From contig JAOUFA010000042.1 in assembly GCA_029858545.1 (NCBI GenBank), forward strand, positions 1-14,885: a DNA stretch of 14,885 nucleotides, read 5' to 3'. A program made the translations under genes and the position numbers. The notes under the pieces were generated by a model. That model was given only the letters and a program-made list of their open reading frames with translations, was not told where the DNA came from and searched no databases. Origin of the DNA: Betaproteobacteria bacterium (GTDB lineage: Bacteria > Pseudomonadota > Gammaproteobacteria > Burkholderiales > SG8-39). Shown in pieces: positions 6,999 through 14,595 of the stretch. Numbering within the stretch: position 1 is the first letter of the stretch; every line of letters begins with the position of its first letter.

Positions 6999-7166
6999 GA
7001 TGGACCTCCGTTGCGCGAACAAACCGTCACGCCATGCTACGCCTGCCCGAGGACGCCGTGCAGGGGTCGCGCCCGCACCGGCGCGGGGAGCGCGGTTTTG
7101 CGCCGGATCAACCGTTCCCGACCGGACGCTTGACAGCCCCCGTCACGCGAGCGGCGCGGCGCCGAT

Positions 7167-9338
7167 TCACCTGGCACGCTCCGCATTGATGATCGATTGC
7201 ACCAGACCGATCAGCGCGGTCATGTTGATCGGTTTGGTCAGATAGTCGGTGAAACCCGCGGCGCGACCTTTTTCGACATCGGCGTGCATCGCATGGGCGG
7301 TAATCGCCACCACCGGGATATGACGCGTCGCCGCATCGGCGCGCAGCCGGGCGAGGACCTCGTAGCCATCGATTCCCGGCAGATTGATGTCGAGCAATAT
7401 CAGCTTCGGGCGGTACGCCGCGGCAAGCTCCAGTCCCAGCTTCGGGTCGCTCGCGACATCGAGTCGCAGGTTCGGCAGCATCGACAGACCGGCCTCGACC
7501 AGCCGCGAGTTCGCGGGATTGTCCTCGATGTAGAGCACGCGGTGCGTGACCGCGCCGGGGTCAGTCTGCGCGCGGTCGTCTTCTTCGCGGGCAGGCGCCG
7601 CGCCGGCCGGAACCACCTTGCGCTTGAGTTCGATCCAGAACACGCTGCCGTGTCCGAAGCTGCTCTCGACGCCGATCCGCCCGTGCATCAGTTCGATGAG
7701 GCGCTTGGCGATCACCAGCCCGATGCCGGTTCCTTCCACATTGGAGTTTTCGTGGCCAAGACGGTTGAACGCGATGAACAATTCGTCGAGCCGTTCAGGC
7801 GGTATTCCCGGGCCGGTATCGATCACGCTGATGCGCAGCCAGTCGTCATCGAGATGCATGCCACGCACCTCGACCCGGCCGCCGGGCCGGTTGTACTTGA
7901 TCGCGTTCGTGATCAGATTGAGCAGCACCTGCTTGAGCCGCACGCGATCGGCGAGGACCCCGCAATGGGTGTCCGGGTGTTCGATCACCAGCTCGACGCC
8001 GTGTTTCTTCAGCAGCGGCGCGACCAGGTTCTTGGCGGACTGGATCAGCGACCACAGCTCGACGGGCTCGAGCGAGAGCTTGAACGCTCCGGTTTCGATC
8101 CGCGACAGGTCGAGGACGTCGTCGATCAGGTGCAGCAGATGCTGTCCGGCCCGCTGGATCTCGAGCACGTGATCCTGGGTGCGTGCGGCGGTGGCCTTGC
8201 CCATCAGCAGCAGTTCGCTGAAGCCGAGAATGGCGTTCATCGGCGTTCGCAACTCGTGGCTCATGCTCGACAGGAACTCGCTTTTCGCGCGGTTCGCGGC
8301 CTCGGCTTCGCGCCTCGCCTGACGCGCATTCGCCTCGGCCTCGCTGCGCACGCGCTCGACCGCGAGATGCTCTCGTACGATCCACCGATAGACGAAGAAC
8401 CCCCCCAGCAACAGCACGCCGAGCAGCGCGTAGAACGCCGCCACGCTGCCCCACCACGCATTCCACAGCAGCGATTTCGGGAAGATCGCGAAGAAGATCA
8501 GCGGAAAATCGCCCAGGCGATGAAACACCAGGATCTCCTCCCTGCCGGTCAGGGTCGCCACGGCCTCGGCCACGCCGCTCATCCGGTTGGGGTCGCGCAA
8601 CATTTCGCTCGCCAGCGGGCCGGCGCGCGGCTTGCCGTACACCGCGGCGAGATCGGCCTTCGCCGGAACCGGGTAACGGCTCACCAGATAGCGATCCTCG
8701 CGCATCAGTCCGAACGCCGCGCCCTCGAGCAGCGGCGTGTCCTGCCAGAAGCTTTGCGCCTTGGCGAGCGGAATCACCCCCGACAGGACGTAGGCAAGGC
8801 GGCCCTGCGCATCGCGGATCGCGAAGCGCAGCGGAATCACCCACTGTTTGACGATCACGCCGAATACCGGCCGCGGGATGCTGATCCGCTGCCCTGCGCG
8901 AAATTCCTCGACCGAGAGCTTGAACGACGCGGTGTGGCCAATCGACGGCAGCTGCGTCCCCGGCGGCGTGTTGGTTTCCAGTATCGCCTGTCCATCGGCG
9001 CGCGCCAGTACCACCGACAGGAGATCGGGATGCAGGGAGACAAAACGCGTCATCAGACGGTGGGCGGTCTTCAAATCGGCCAGCCGGCCCCGTTCATCGA
9101 ACAGTTCGCGCGACAGATGATCGAGCGAAATTTGATAGTGCAGGAAGAATTCGCTCAGCGACTTTCGCCCGAGCTCGACGAGCGCCCGGTAGTTCCGGAC
9201 TTCGTCGGATCTTTGCTCGCGCCACGCCTGCCACGAAAACGCCACCGCGAACACCGCCATCAGCAGCCCCATCAGCACCACGCCGCGACGAAGGCTTGCG
9301 ATCTGCGCCGCGGCGCTGCCAGGTGCGACATCCTGCAT
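7167..9338 (-). CDS. Hybrid sensor histidine kinase with C-terminal receiver domain
   Basis: This predicts 723 residues. The order is: membrane helix about 18-36; periplasmic PDC/Cache-like sensor about 40-290; second helix about 297-318; coiled linker 325-350; HisKA with phospho-acceptor His361 in S-M-S-H-E-L-R-T-P-M-N; HATPase with N-box (N475 in NLITNAIKYN), G1 D-T-G-P-G-I at 507-512 and G2 G-T-G-I-G-L at 536-541; and a receiver domain from about 599 with acidic pair Glu605/Asp606, phospho-acceptor Asp650 (LLLDINLPG) and Lys702 (LTKP). All residues needed for autophosphorylation and phosphotransfer are present. There is no HPt or output domain, and no response regulator gene lies nearby, so its partner must be elsewhere. 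The ATG at 9338 has GGAAAG upstream; an in-frame ATG further out lacks a ribosome binding site. Confidence 0.92.
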   Translation of the reverse strand: MQDVAPGSAAAQIASLRRGVVLMGLLMAVFAVAFSWQAWREQRSDEVRNYRALVELGRKSLSEFFLHYQISLDHLSRELFDERGRLADLKTAHRLMTRFVSLHPDLLSVVLARADGQAILETNTPPGTQLPSIGHTASFKLSVEEFRAGQRISIPRPVFGVIVKQWVIPLRFAIRDAQGRLAYVLSGVIPLAKAQSFWQDTPLLEGAAFGLMREDRYLVSRYPVPAKADLAAVYGKPRAGPLASEMLRDPNRMSGVAEAVATLTGREEILVFHRLGDFPLIFFAIFPKSLLWNAWWGSVAAFYALLGVLLLGGFFVYRWIVREHLAVERVRSEAEANARQARREAEAANRAKSEFLSSMSHELRTPMNAILGFSELLLMGKATAARTQDHVLEIQRAGQHLLHLIDDVLDLSRIETGAFKLSLEPVELWSLIQSAKNLVAPLLKKHGVELVIEHPDTHCGVLADRVRLKQVLLNLITNAIKYNRPGGRVEVRGMHLDDDWLRISVIDTGPGIPPERLDELFIAFNRLGHENSNVEGTGIGLVIAKRLIELMHGRIGVESSFGHGSVFWIELKRKVVPAGAAPAREEDDRAQTDPGAVTHRVLYIEDNPANSRLVEAGLSMLPNLRLDVASDPKLGLELAAAYRPKLILLDINLPGIDGYEVLARLRADAATRHIPVVAITAHAMHADVEKGRAAGFTDYLTKPINMTALIGLVQSIINAERAR

Positions 9339-9404
9339 GGGATCTTTCCGAATCTGAAAGTGGAACGCGGACCGGCACTGAACAGACTTCGCGTTGCGCG
9401 CCGC

Positions 9405-9450
9405 GCATTCATTCATTGATTGCGCGAACCGGGCATGAGCATTCAATCGC
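9405..9450. repeat. Repeated GCATTCA elements in the kinase leader
   Basis: GCATTCATT (9405-9413) and GCATTCAAT (9439-9447) are direct repeats 34 bases apart. The first is part of an imperfect palindrome from 9405 to 9423, with seven of nine base pairs matching. They lie 67-112 bases upstream of the kinase ATG, where a regulator could bind. Between the second repeat and the YgiQ gene a -10-like TAGAAT reads toward the kinase (9466-9471), but it lacks a good -35. Confidence 0.25.
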
Positions 9451-9550
9451 CGTAACGCCCCGCGAATTCTAGCAGCGGCAAGCGCGGCACGGCGGCCCGT
9501 CGCGAGGAACCTCGTGCCTCGTAGGGTCAAAGCAGCGCCGTACGATCCCC

Positions 9551-9568
9551 CGCGGCGGGCGCGCCGCG
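9551..9568 (-). terminator. Possible terminator hairpin behind the YgiQ gene
   Basis: CGCGGCG and CGCCGCG form a perfect seven-base stem with a four-base loop. It begins six bases downstream of the YgiQ stop codon. The position suits a transcript end, but it is followed by G residues and not a U-run, so intrinsic termination is doubtful. Confidence 0.3.
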
Positions 9569-9574
9569 ACCGGT

Positions 9575-11794
9575 TCAGCCCTTCCCGCCGCCGGCCTTCG
9601 TCGCGCGGGGCGCGCCGCGTACCTGCCCGCTCGCGCGCTTCGCTTTGGGCGCATCCGGCAACCCGGTGTGCTGGGTACGAAACGGCTTCGCACGAGCCAT
9701 CGCGGCTGCCGGGCGACGCCGGCCCTCGTGATCGTCGCCAGTGCCCGCCGGCTGCCAGGCGGGGATCAACTGCTGCCGGCCCGGCCCGATCAGGTCGGCG
9801 CGTCCCATCTTCTTCAGCGCCTCGCGCAGGATCGGCCAGTTGTTCGCGTCGTGGTAGCGCAGGAAGGCCTTGTGCAGGCGCCGCACGCGGATTCCCTTGG
9901 GCACGTGGATGCGCTCGGACTCGCGCGTGATCGCGCGCAAGGGGTTCCGTCCCGAGTGGTACATCGCGGTCGCACTCGCCATCGGTCCAGGCAGGAAGGC
10001 CTGCACCTGATCGGCGCGAAAACCGTTCTTCTTCAGCCACAACGCGAGCTCGAGCATGTCCTCGTCGGTGGTGCCCGGATGCGCGGCGATGAAATACGGA
10101 ATCAGGTACTGCTCCTTGCCGGCTTCGCGCGAGAAGCGGTCGAACATCGACTTGAAGCGTTCGAAGGCGCCGATTCCCGGCTTCATCATCAGGCGCAGCG
10201 GGCCTTCCGAGATCGCCTCGGGGGCGATCTTCAGGTAGCCGCCGACGTGGTGCTGCGCGAGCTCCTTGACGTAATCGGGCGATTTCACCGCGAGGTCGTA
10301 GCGCACGCCCGAGCCGATCAGGATCTTCTTCACCCCGGGCAGCTCGCGCGCGCGGCGGTACAGGTGAATGAGCGCCGAGTGATCGGTGTCGAGGTTGGGG
10401 CAGATGCCCGGATAGACGCACGAAGGCTTGCGGCATGCCGATTCGATCGCGCGACTCTTGCACGCCAGGCGGTACATATTGGCGGTCGGCCCGCCGAGGT
10501 CCGAGATCACGCCGGTGAAACCCGGCACCGAGTCGCGGATCGTCTCGATCTCGCGGATCACCGAATCCTCCGAGCGGCTCTGGATGATGCGTCCCTCGTG
10601 CTCGGTGATCGAGCAGAAGCTGCAGCCGCCGAAGCAGCCGCGCTGGATCGCGATCGAGAAGCGGATCATCTCGTAGGCGGGGATCTTCGCCGCGCCCGGA
10701 TGCGCCGCCTCATAGCAGGGGTGCGGCACGCGCCGATACGGCAGTTCGTAGAGCGCGTCCATCTCCTTGGTCGTGAGCGGGATCGGCGGCGGGTTGAGCC
10801 ACACCTCGACGTCGCCGTGACGCTGCGCGAGCGCGCGCGCGTTGCCCGGGTTCGATTCGATGTGCACGATGCGCGACGCATGCGCGTAGAGCACCGGGTC
10901 GTCGCGCACCGCTTCGTACGAGGGCAGACGTATGAAGCTGGCGTCGCGCCGCGCGTTGGGTACCTGCCGCGCAAAGCGCACCACCTGCGGCGCGGAGTCG
11001 GCCTGGTCCGGCGCCGCGCCGCCGGCCGCCGCCGTGGCGTAGGGATCGGGATGCGGCGCAAGCGGCCCGGGCGCGTCGATCGAGGTCGAATCGATCTCGA
11101 TCCAGCCTGCGGGCGGCGCGCGGCGCACGAACGCCGTGCCGCGCAGATCGGTGATCGAGCCGATCGGCTCGCGCCGGGCGAGGCGATGCGCGATCTCGAC
11201 GATCGCACGCTCCGCGTTGCCGAACACCAGCAGGTCGGCGCGCGCATCGCGCAGGACCGAGCGGCGCACCTTTTCCGACCAGTAGTCGAAATGCGCGACG
11301 CGCCGCAGGCTCGCCTCGATGCCGCCGATGACGATCGGCACCGCGCTGTACGCCTCGCGCGCGCGCTGCGCGTAAACGATCACCGAGCGGTCCGGACGCG
11401 CGCCCGCCGCACCGCCCGGGGTATAGGCGTCGTCCGAGCGGATGCGCCGGTCGGAGGTGTAGCGGTTGACCATCGAATCCATGTTGCCCGCGGTGATGCC
11501 GAAGAACAGGTTCGGTGCGCCGAGGCGCTTGAAATCGGCGCTCGAACTCCAGTCGGGCTGCGCGAGGATGCCGACGCGAAAACCCTGCGCCTCGAGCAGC
11601 CGGCCGACAATCGCCATGCCGAAACTGGGGTGATCGACATAGGCGTCGCCCGTGACGAGGACGATGTCGCACGAGTCCCAGCCGAGCGCGTCCATCTCGG
11701 CGCGCGACATCGGCAGAAACGGTGCGGCGCCGAAGCGGGCGGCCCAGAATTTGCGGTGCGAGAAAAGCTCCTTCGCGGCGTGCATGGCATGCAT
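9575..11794 (-). CDS. ygiQ: YgiQ family radical SAM protein
   Basis: This predicts 739 residues, the usual length for YgiQ. It has an N-terminal YgiQ domain (F-L-P-M-S-R-A-E-M-D-A-L-G-W-D, V-T-G-D-A-Y-V-D-H-P-S-F-G near residue 50), a central radical SAM core with the iron-sulfur cluster motif C387-F-G-G-C391-S-F-C394, and a C-terminal DUF3362-type region with G-P-M-A-S-A-T-A-M-Y-H-S-G-R-N-P-L. The tail of about 45 residues is basic and low in complexity. Family members are expected to bind a 4Fe-4S cluster and S-adenosylmethionine; the reaction is not established. The start is either 11794 or 11785 (ATG codons three apart in frame), neither with a strong ribosome binding site. It is divergent from the tandem CNB gene at 11935. 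Confidence 0.93.
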   Translation of the reverse strand: MHAMHAAKELFSHRKFWAARFGAAPFLPMSRAEMDALGWDSCDIVLVTGDAYVDHPSFGMAIVGRLLEAQGFRVGILAQPDWSSSADFKRLGAPNLFFGITAGNMDSMVNRYTSDRRIRSDDAYTPGGAAGARPDRSVIVYAQRAREAYSAVPIVIGGIEASLRRVAHFDYWSEKVRRSVLRDARADLLVFGNAERAIVEIAHRLARREPIGSITDLRGTAFVRRAPPAGWIEIDSTSIDAPGPLAPHPDPYATAAAGGAAPDQADSAPQVVRFARQVPNARRDASFIRLPSYEAVRDDPVLYAHASRIVHIESNPGNARALAQRHGDVEVWLNPPPIPLTTKEMDALYELPYRRVPHPCYEAAHPGAAKIPAYEMIRFSIAIQRGCFGGCSFCSITEHEGRIIQSRSEDSVIREIETIRDSVPGFTGVISDLGGPTANMYRLACKSRAIESACRKPSCVYPGICPNLDTDHSALIHLYRRARELPGVKKILIGSGVRYDLAVKSPDYVKELAQHHVGGYLKIAPEAISEGPLRLMMKPGIGAFERFKSMFDRFSREAGKEQYLIPYFIAAHPGTTDEDMLELALWLKKNGFRADQVQAFLPGPMASATAMYHSGRNPLRAITRESERIHVPKGIRVRRLHKAFLRYHDANNWPILREALKKMGRADLIGPGRQQLIPAWQPAGTGDDHEGRRRPAAAMARAKPFRTQHTGLPDAPKAKRASGQVRGAPRATKAGGGKG

Positions 11795-11864
11795 TACACC
11801 ACGATCGACGCCGCGCGACGACCGCCGGAGCCGGTCCGTTGCGCGGGCGGCGCGCGGCTTGCGG

Positions 11865-11870
11865 CATAAT
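11865..11870 (+). promoter_or_regulatory. Candidate -10 element of the tandem CNB gene
   Basis: CATAAT matches the sigma70 -10 consensus at five of six positions, 64 bases before the ATG at 11935, within the 140-base divergent region. The nearest -35-like TTGCGC is 20 bases upstream, too far for a standard promoter, so an activator may be needed if the element is real. Confidence 0.35.
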
Positions 11871-11886
11871 CGGCAATTCGAAGCCC

Positions 11887-11901
11887 CTTCGACGATCGAA
11901 G
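11887..11901. promoter_or_regulatory. Inverted repeat in the leader of the tandem CNB gene
   Basis: CTTCGA-CGA-TCGAAG is a perfect six-base inverted repeat downstream of the candidate -10 and 33 bases before the ATG. A related TTCGAA lies at 11877-11882. It is a plausible operator or leader hairpin; there is no direct support. Confidence 0.3.
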
Positions 11902-11934
11902 TCCCCACCACGATATCAGCGCGGAGCGCAAACC

Positions 11935-12783
11935 ATGAACATACCGGCCTCTGATCCCGTGCAGCTCTACGATCCCGTCATGGCGCTGGAGTTCTTCAAG
12001 TCCGCCGGCGAAGCCGAGGAGATCGACAAGGGCGAGATGATCTTCGGAGAGAACCAGAAGGCGAACCGCCTGCTGCTGCAGCGCGACAAGATGTACCTGC
12101 TGCTCAAGGGCGAGGTCGGCATCGTCGCCGAGAAGGAAAAGCAGGTGGTCGGCATCATCAAACCGGGCGAGATCTTCGGCGAGATGGCGCCACTCACCCA
12201 ATCGGCGCGCAGCGCTTCGGCGATGGCGAAGACCGTCTGCCGGGTGATCGGGCTCGACGACAGGCAGTTCCTCGCCGGCCTGGAGAAGAAGCCCGAGTTC
12301 GCGCTGATGCTGATGAGCGTGATGATCCGCCGCCTGCGCGACACGATCGCCCGCCGGCGCGCCGCGCAGGCCCTGCCGGGCGACGAGACCGGCAAGGAAA
12401 GCGCGGTCTTCGATCGCAAGACCCTCGCCGCGCTCACCCGCGAACTGGGCAACGAGCCCACCGTGCGCTACCGGCGCGATTCCACCATCCTCCAGGAGGG
12501 CGGCAGCGGCGTGCAGATGTACGTGGTGATCGAGGGGCGCGTCGCGGCCTACATCCAGGGTTCGCTCGTCGAGCTGATCGGGCCGGGCGGGGTGTTCGGC
12601 GAGATGACGCTGGTCGACCAGGCGCCGCGCGTCGCGAGCGCGATCGCCGACAGCGACTGCGCGCTGCTCGCGATCAACCGCAAGACCTTCCTCGATCTCA
12701 TCAAATCGAATCCAGCCTTCGGCGCTTCGCTGCTGCGCGCGCTCGCCGACCGGCTGAGGTTCATGACCTCCGGAAAAAAGTAG
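11935..12783 (+). CDS. Protein with two tandem cyclic-nucleotide-binding domains
   Basis: This predicts 282 residues. CNB domain 1 spans about 25-135 with the cassette F-G-E-M-A-P-L-T-Q-S-A-R-S-A-S (Glu83, Arg92). CNB domain 2 spans about 165-275 with F-G-E-M-T-L-V-D-Q-A-P-R-V-A-S (Glu223, Arg232). Both keep the arginine that normally contacts the cyclic phosphate, so both may bind ligand. A basic, Arg-rich linker joins them (131-150). There is no helix-turn-helix, kinase, cyclase or membrane segment, so it looks like a soluble sensor or adaptor. The ATG at 11935 has GGAG eight bases upstream. The first 64 residues align without gaps to the partial gene at 14694. A small gene follows after 20 bases and is probably co-transcribed. 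Confidence 0.9.
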   Translation: MNIPASDPVQLYDPVMALEFFKSAGEAEEIDKGEMIFGENQKANRLLLQRDKMYLLLKGEVGIVAEKEKQVVGIIKPGEIFGEMAPLTQSARSASAMAKTVCRVIGLDDRQFLAGLEKKPEFALMLMSVMIRRLRDTIARRRAAQALPGDETGKESAVFDRKTLAALTRELGNEPTVRYRRDSTILQEGGSGVQMYVVIEGRVAAYIQGSLVELIGPGGVFGEMTLVDQAPRVASAIADSDCALLAINRKTFLDLIKSNPAFGASLLRALADRLRFMTSGKK

Positions 12784-12803
12784 TCCGAACCGAAAGCAGA
12801 TCC

Positions 12804-13079
12804 ATGAAAAGGACCGACCTCGAAAAATTCAAGGCGCTGAAGATCGTCACGCAGCTGAAGCAATCCACCCCGCCCGATCGCTTCGCGCAGGGATCGGCGC
12901 TGCCGGCGGGCCGCCGCGCGCAGCGCCGCCTCGACCGCGAGCGCGGCCTGGTGCCCTTCGCGGTGAAAATCGATGCCGGCCTTGCCCTGCGCGTGCGCGA
13001 ACTCGCCGGCACGCGCGCGATCGGAATCAACGAGCTGGTCGAGGAACTGCTGAAAAAAGGGCTCGCAGCGAAGGACTGA
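12804..13079 (+). CDS. Small protein with a ribbon-helix-helix-like C-terminus
   Basis: This predicts 91 residues. The N-terminal half is charged (MKRTDLEKFKALKI, then a T-P-P-D-R-F motif and a stretch rich in Arg and Ala). The C-terminal 45 residues have the pattern of a ribbon-helix-helix fold: a strand (L-V-P-F-A-V-K-I), a helix (A-L-R-V-R-E-L-A), a turn, and a second helix (G-I-N-E-L-V-E-E-L-L-K-K-G-L). Such folds form dimeric DNA-binding proteins. The match is by pattern only. It resembles a conserved hypothetical family I recall from betaproteobacteria. It starts 20 bases after the tandem CNB gene with only a weak ribosome binding site, so translation may be coupled. It ends 12 bases from the convergent permease gene. 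Confidence 0.75.
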   Translation: MKRTDLEKFKALKIVTQLKQSTPPDRFAQGSALPAGRRAQRRLDRERGLVPFAVKIDAGLALRVRELAGTRAIGINELVEELLKKGLAAKD

Positions 13080-13093
13080 GCCGCGCCGCGGCT
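13079..13093. terminator. Palindrome spanning two convergent stop codons
   Basis: AGCCGCG and CGCGGCT surround a single C. The repeat begins in the stop codon of the small gene and ends in the stop codon of the permease gene. In RNA the inner pairs would have to open to make a loop. It may end transcription on both strands, but no T-run is present. Confidence 0.3.
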
Positions 13094-13847
13094 ACAGGTG
13101 CGCCATGCCGTCGTAGATCAGCTTGATGCCGATGCCGAGCAATGCCCAGTAGCTGATGCGGTAGAACACCTGGTCGTTGAGCCGGCCCTGGATCATCACG
13201 CCGAGCTTCACACCGAGCGGAATGAGCGGCAGCAGCACCAGCCCGGTGGCGAGATTGGTCGTGTCGAGCTGGCCGAGCAGCGCGTACGGCAGGATCTTCG
13301 CGTAGTTCGAGGCGAAGAAGAACCACACCGTGGTGCCGACGTACACGCGCCGGTCGAGGCGCTGCGGCAGCAGATAAGCCATCATCGGCGCGGCACCCGC
13401 GTGCGCGAGGTAACTGGTGCATCCCGAGAGCGCCGACCAGAACACGCCGCGCGGCCACGACGGCTGCGAAGGCGGGCGATTGCGCGTCCAGCCGAGGATG
13501 TTGTTGAGCGCGAACACGATCGCGATGCTGCCGATCGCAAGACGCAACAGGTCCTGGCGCACCAGGCCGAAGATCAGCGCGCCGATGAGCACGCCGATCA
13601 AGAGGCCGCAGAGCATGATCGGCAGATTGCGCCGGTCGTAGACGCCGCGAAACGCGCGCAGGCCGAACAGGTCGATCACGCACAGCACCGGCAGCATCAC
13701 CGCGGCGGCCTGCGTCGGCGAGATCGCGAGCGCGAGCAGCGGCACCGCCATGCCGCCGAACAGGCCCGGAATCCCGGTCTTCGAAATTCCGGTCAGCAGC
13801 ACCACCGGCACGGCGAGGAGGTAGAAGATCGGATCGGTGATCGGCAT
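13092..13847 (-). CDS. TauE/SafE family permease
   Basis: This predicts 251 residues with about seven or eight hydrophobic segments, the usual size and topology of TauE/SafE (DUF81) proteins. Members export sulfite, sulfoacetate or other organosulfur anions across the inner membrane, but many have unknown substrates. Supporting sequence includes the N-terminal V-L-L-T-G-I-S-K-T-G-I-P-G-L-F-G-G, which is the family's first re-entrant repeat, and the second-half repeat near S-G-C-T-S-Y-L-A-H-A-G. The ATG at 13847 was chosen, with AAGGA 11 bases upstream; a GTG six codons earlier (13865) is possible. No sulfur metabolism genes are nearby, so the substrate cannot be inferred. It lies downstream of the transposase gene on the same strand. 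Confidence 0.88.
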   Translation of the reverse strand: MPITDPIFYLLAVPVVLLTGISKTGIPGLFGGMAVPLLALAISPTQAAAVMLPVLCVIDLFGLRAFRGVYDRRNLPIMLCGLLIGVLIGALIFGLVRQDLLRLAIGSIAIVFALNNILGWTRNRPPSQPSWPRGVFWSALSGCTSYLAHAGAAPMMAYLLPQRLDRRVYVGTTVWFFFASNYAKILPYALLGQLDTTNLATGLVLLPLIPLGVKLGVMIQGRLNDQVFYRISYWALLGIGIKLIYDGMAHL

Positions 13848-13861
13848 TGCCTGGAGTCCTT

Positions 13862-13875
13862 GCACCGCGCGGTGC
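13862..13875. repeat. Perfect 14-base palindrome upstream of the permease gene
   Basis: GCACCGCGCGGTGC reads the same on both strands. It sits 15 bases before the permease ATG at 13847 and just upstream of the AAGGA, overlapping the alternative GTG start. It could be an operator or a leader hairpin that affects translation. Confidence 0.35.
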
Positions 13876-13903
13876 GGCGAGAGCGGGCGCGCATTGTCCC
13901 ATG

Positions 13904-13928
13904 CGCGCCGCCCGCGGGGCGCGGCGCG
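13904..13928. repeat. GC-rich inverted repeat behind the transposase gene
   Basis: CGCGCCGC and GCGGCGCG are perfect eight-base arms nine bases apart. The repeat starts six bases beyond the stop codon of the Y1 transposase gene. It could be a transcript-end hairpin or a REP-like element; the typical GTAG/GGAG tetranucleotide foot was not identified. Confidence 0.3.
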
Positions 13929-13934
13929 GAGGAA

Positions 13935-14486
13935 TCAACCGAACTTCGCCCGGTACGCGGCCTGGCGCTCGGTCGCGCAACGGCCGAGCGCGTAATAGAA
14001 ACGGTGCGGCACGACGAGCGCGTCGTGCTCGCCGAACGCGTTGGCGCGATGGCTCGACCAGCGCCAGTCGGCCGGCCGCGGCGCGAGCTTCGCGCGCACC
14101 GGATTGAGCTCGATATAGCGCATGCAGGCGAACAGGTGGCGCGCCGCGTGCACGGGCGAGGCGTCGAACTCCTCCTCCCAGCGCGGGCACGGCGCGGCCG
14201 CGCCGTCTGCGGGACGTTCGTCGCCGTCGCGCGCATGGCGCTCGCCGAGCGCGCGCAGCAGCAGCGTCGCGGCGCCGGCTTGCGCGGGGGTCAGCAGCAG
14301 ATGCACGTGGTTGCCCATCAGCACGTAGGCGTGCACCGTGCAGTCGAGGCGCTTCGCCTCGTCGCGCAGCAGATCGAGATACGCGATCCGGTCGCGCGCG
14401 CCGGAAAAGCACGCCGCGCCGGTACGGCCGCGCTGGGTCAGGTGCAGCGCGACCCCGGGCAGCTGAACACAGGCGCGACGCGGCAT
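13935..14486 (-). CDS. Y1 (IS200-like, REP-associated type) transposase, short and divergent
   Basis: This predicts 183 residues. The N-terminus (M-P-R-R-A-C-V-Q-L-P-G-V-A-L-H-L-T-Q-R-G) and the sequence V-H-A-Y-V-L-M-G-N-H-V-H-L-L-L-T-P identify a HUH/Y1 nuclease with metal-binding His60 and His62. The likely catalytic tyrosine is Tyr124 in R-Y-I-E-L-N-P-V-R-A. Such enzymes cut and join single-stranded DNA; the single-copy chromosomal kind (RAYT) acts on REP hairpins. Two oddities stand out. Residues about 85-112, where relatives carry an Arg/Tyr-rich N-R-x-Y and G-T-L-W-E-G-R-F block, are replaced by acidic, Ala/Pro-rich sequence. The protein also stops at A-Y-R-A-K-F-G, where relatives usually continue for about 40 more residues. 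No terminal repeats of an insertion sequence or target duplication were seen. Start at 14486 by family N-terminus; no clear ribosome binding site. Confidence 0.8.
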   Translation of the reverse strand: MPRRACVQLPGVALHLTQRGRTGAACFSGARDRIAYLDLLRDEAKRLDCTVHAYVLMGNHVHLLLTPAQAGAATLLLRALGERHARDGDERPADGAAAPCPRWEEEFDASPVHAARHLFACMRYIELNPVRAKLAPRPADWRWSSHRANAFGEHDALVVPHRFYYALGRCATERQAAYRAKFG

Positions 14487-14545
14487 GGGTGGCTGGCGGG
14501 AGGGGGGGTTCCGGAGCGCAACGCGTGGGCGGATTTCGTCGTTGA

Positions 14546-14574
14546 CCGCCGACGCGCCGGCGCCGCGTGGGCGG
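14546..14574. repeat. Long imperfect hairpin upstream of the transposase gene
   Basis: Arms CCGCCGACGCG (14546-14556) and CGCGTGGGCGG (14564-14574) pair over 11 positions with one G/G mismatch, around a seven-base loop. A mismatched GC-rich stem close to a RAYT-type transposase is what a REP element looks like. It lies 60 bases from the transposase start. No GTAG/GGAG foot is visible, and a second copy was not found in the window. Confidence 0.35.
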
Positions 14575-14595
14575 GCCGCCGGGCCACAACGCGAA

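Noticed and set aside
7197..9419. Plus-strand open frame of 740 codons
   Set aside because: It mirrors the histidine kinase, whose motifs are unmistakable. Long antisense frames are expected opposite GC-rich genes because stop codons become rare.
9407..9420. ATTC/ATTG tetranucleotide run as a phase-variable repeat
   Set aside because: There are only two ATTC and two ATTG units, too few for slipped-strand variation.
9339..10463. N-terminal extension of the histidine kinase frame into the YgiQ gene
   Set aside because: The extra 375 codons are an out-of-frame reading of YgiQ. The kinase has a natural start at 9338 directly before its first membrane helix.
9668..11869. Plus-strand open frame of 733 codons
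   Set aside because: It is antisense to the YgiQ gene and composed mainly of Arg, Ala, His and Asp, with no domain.
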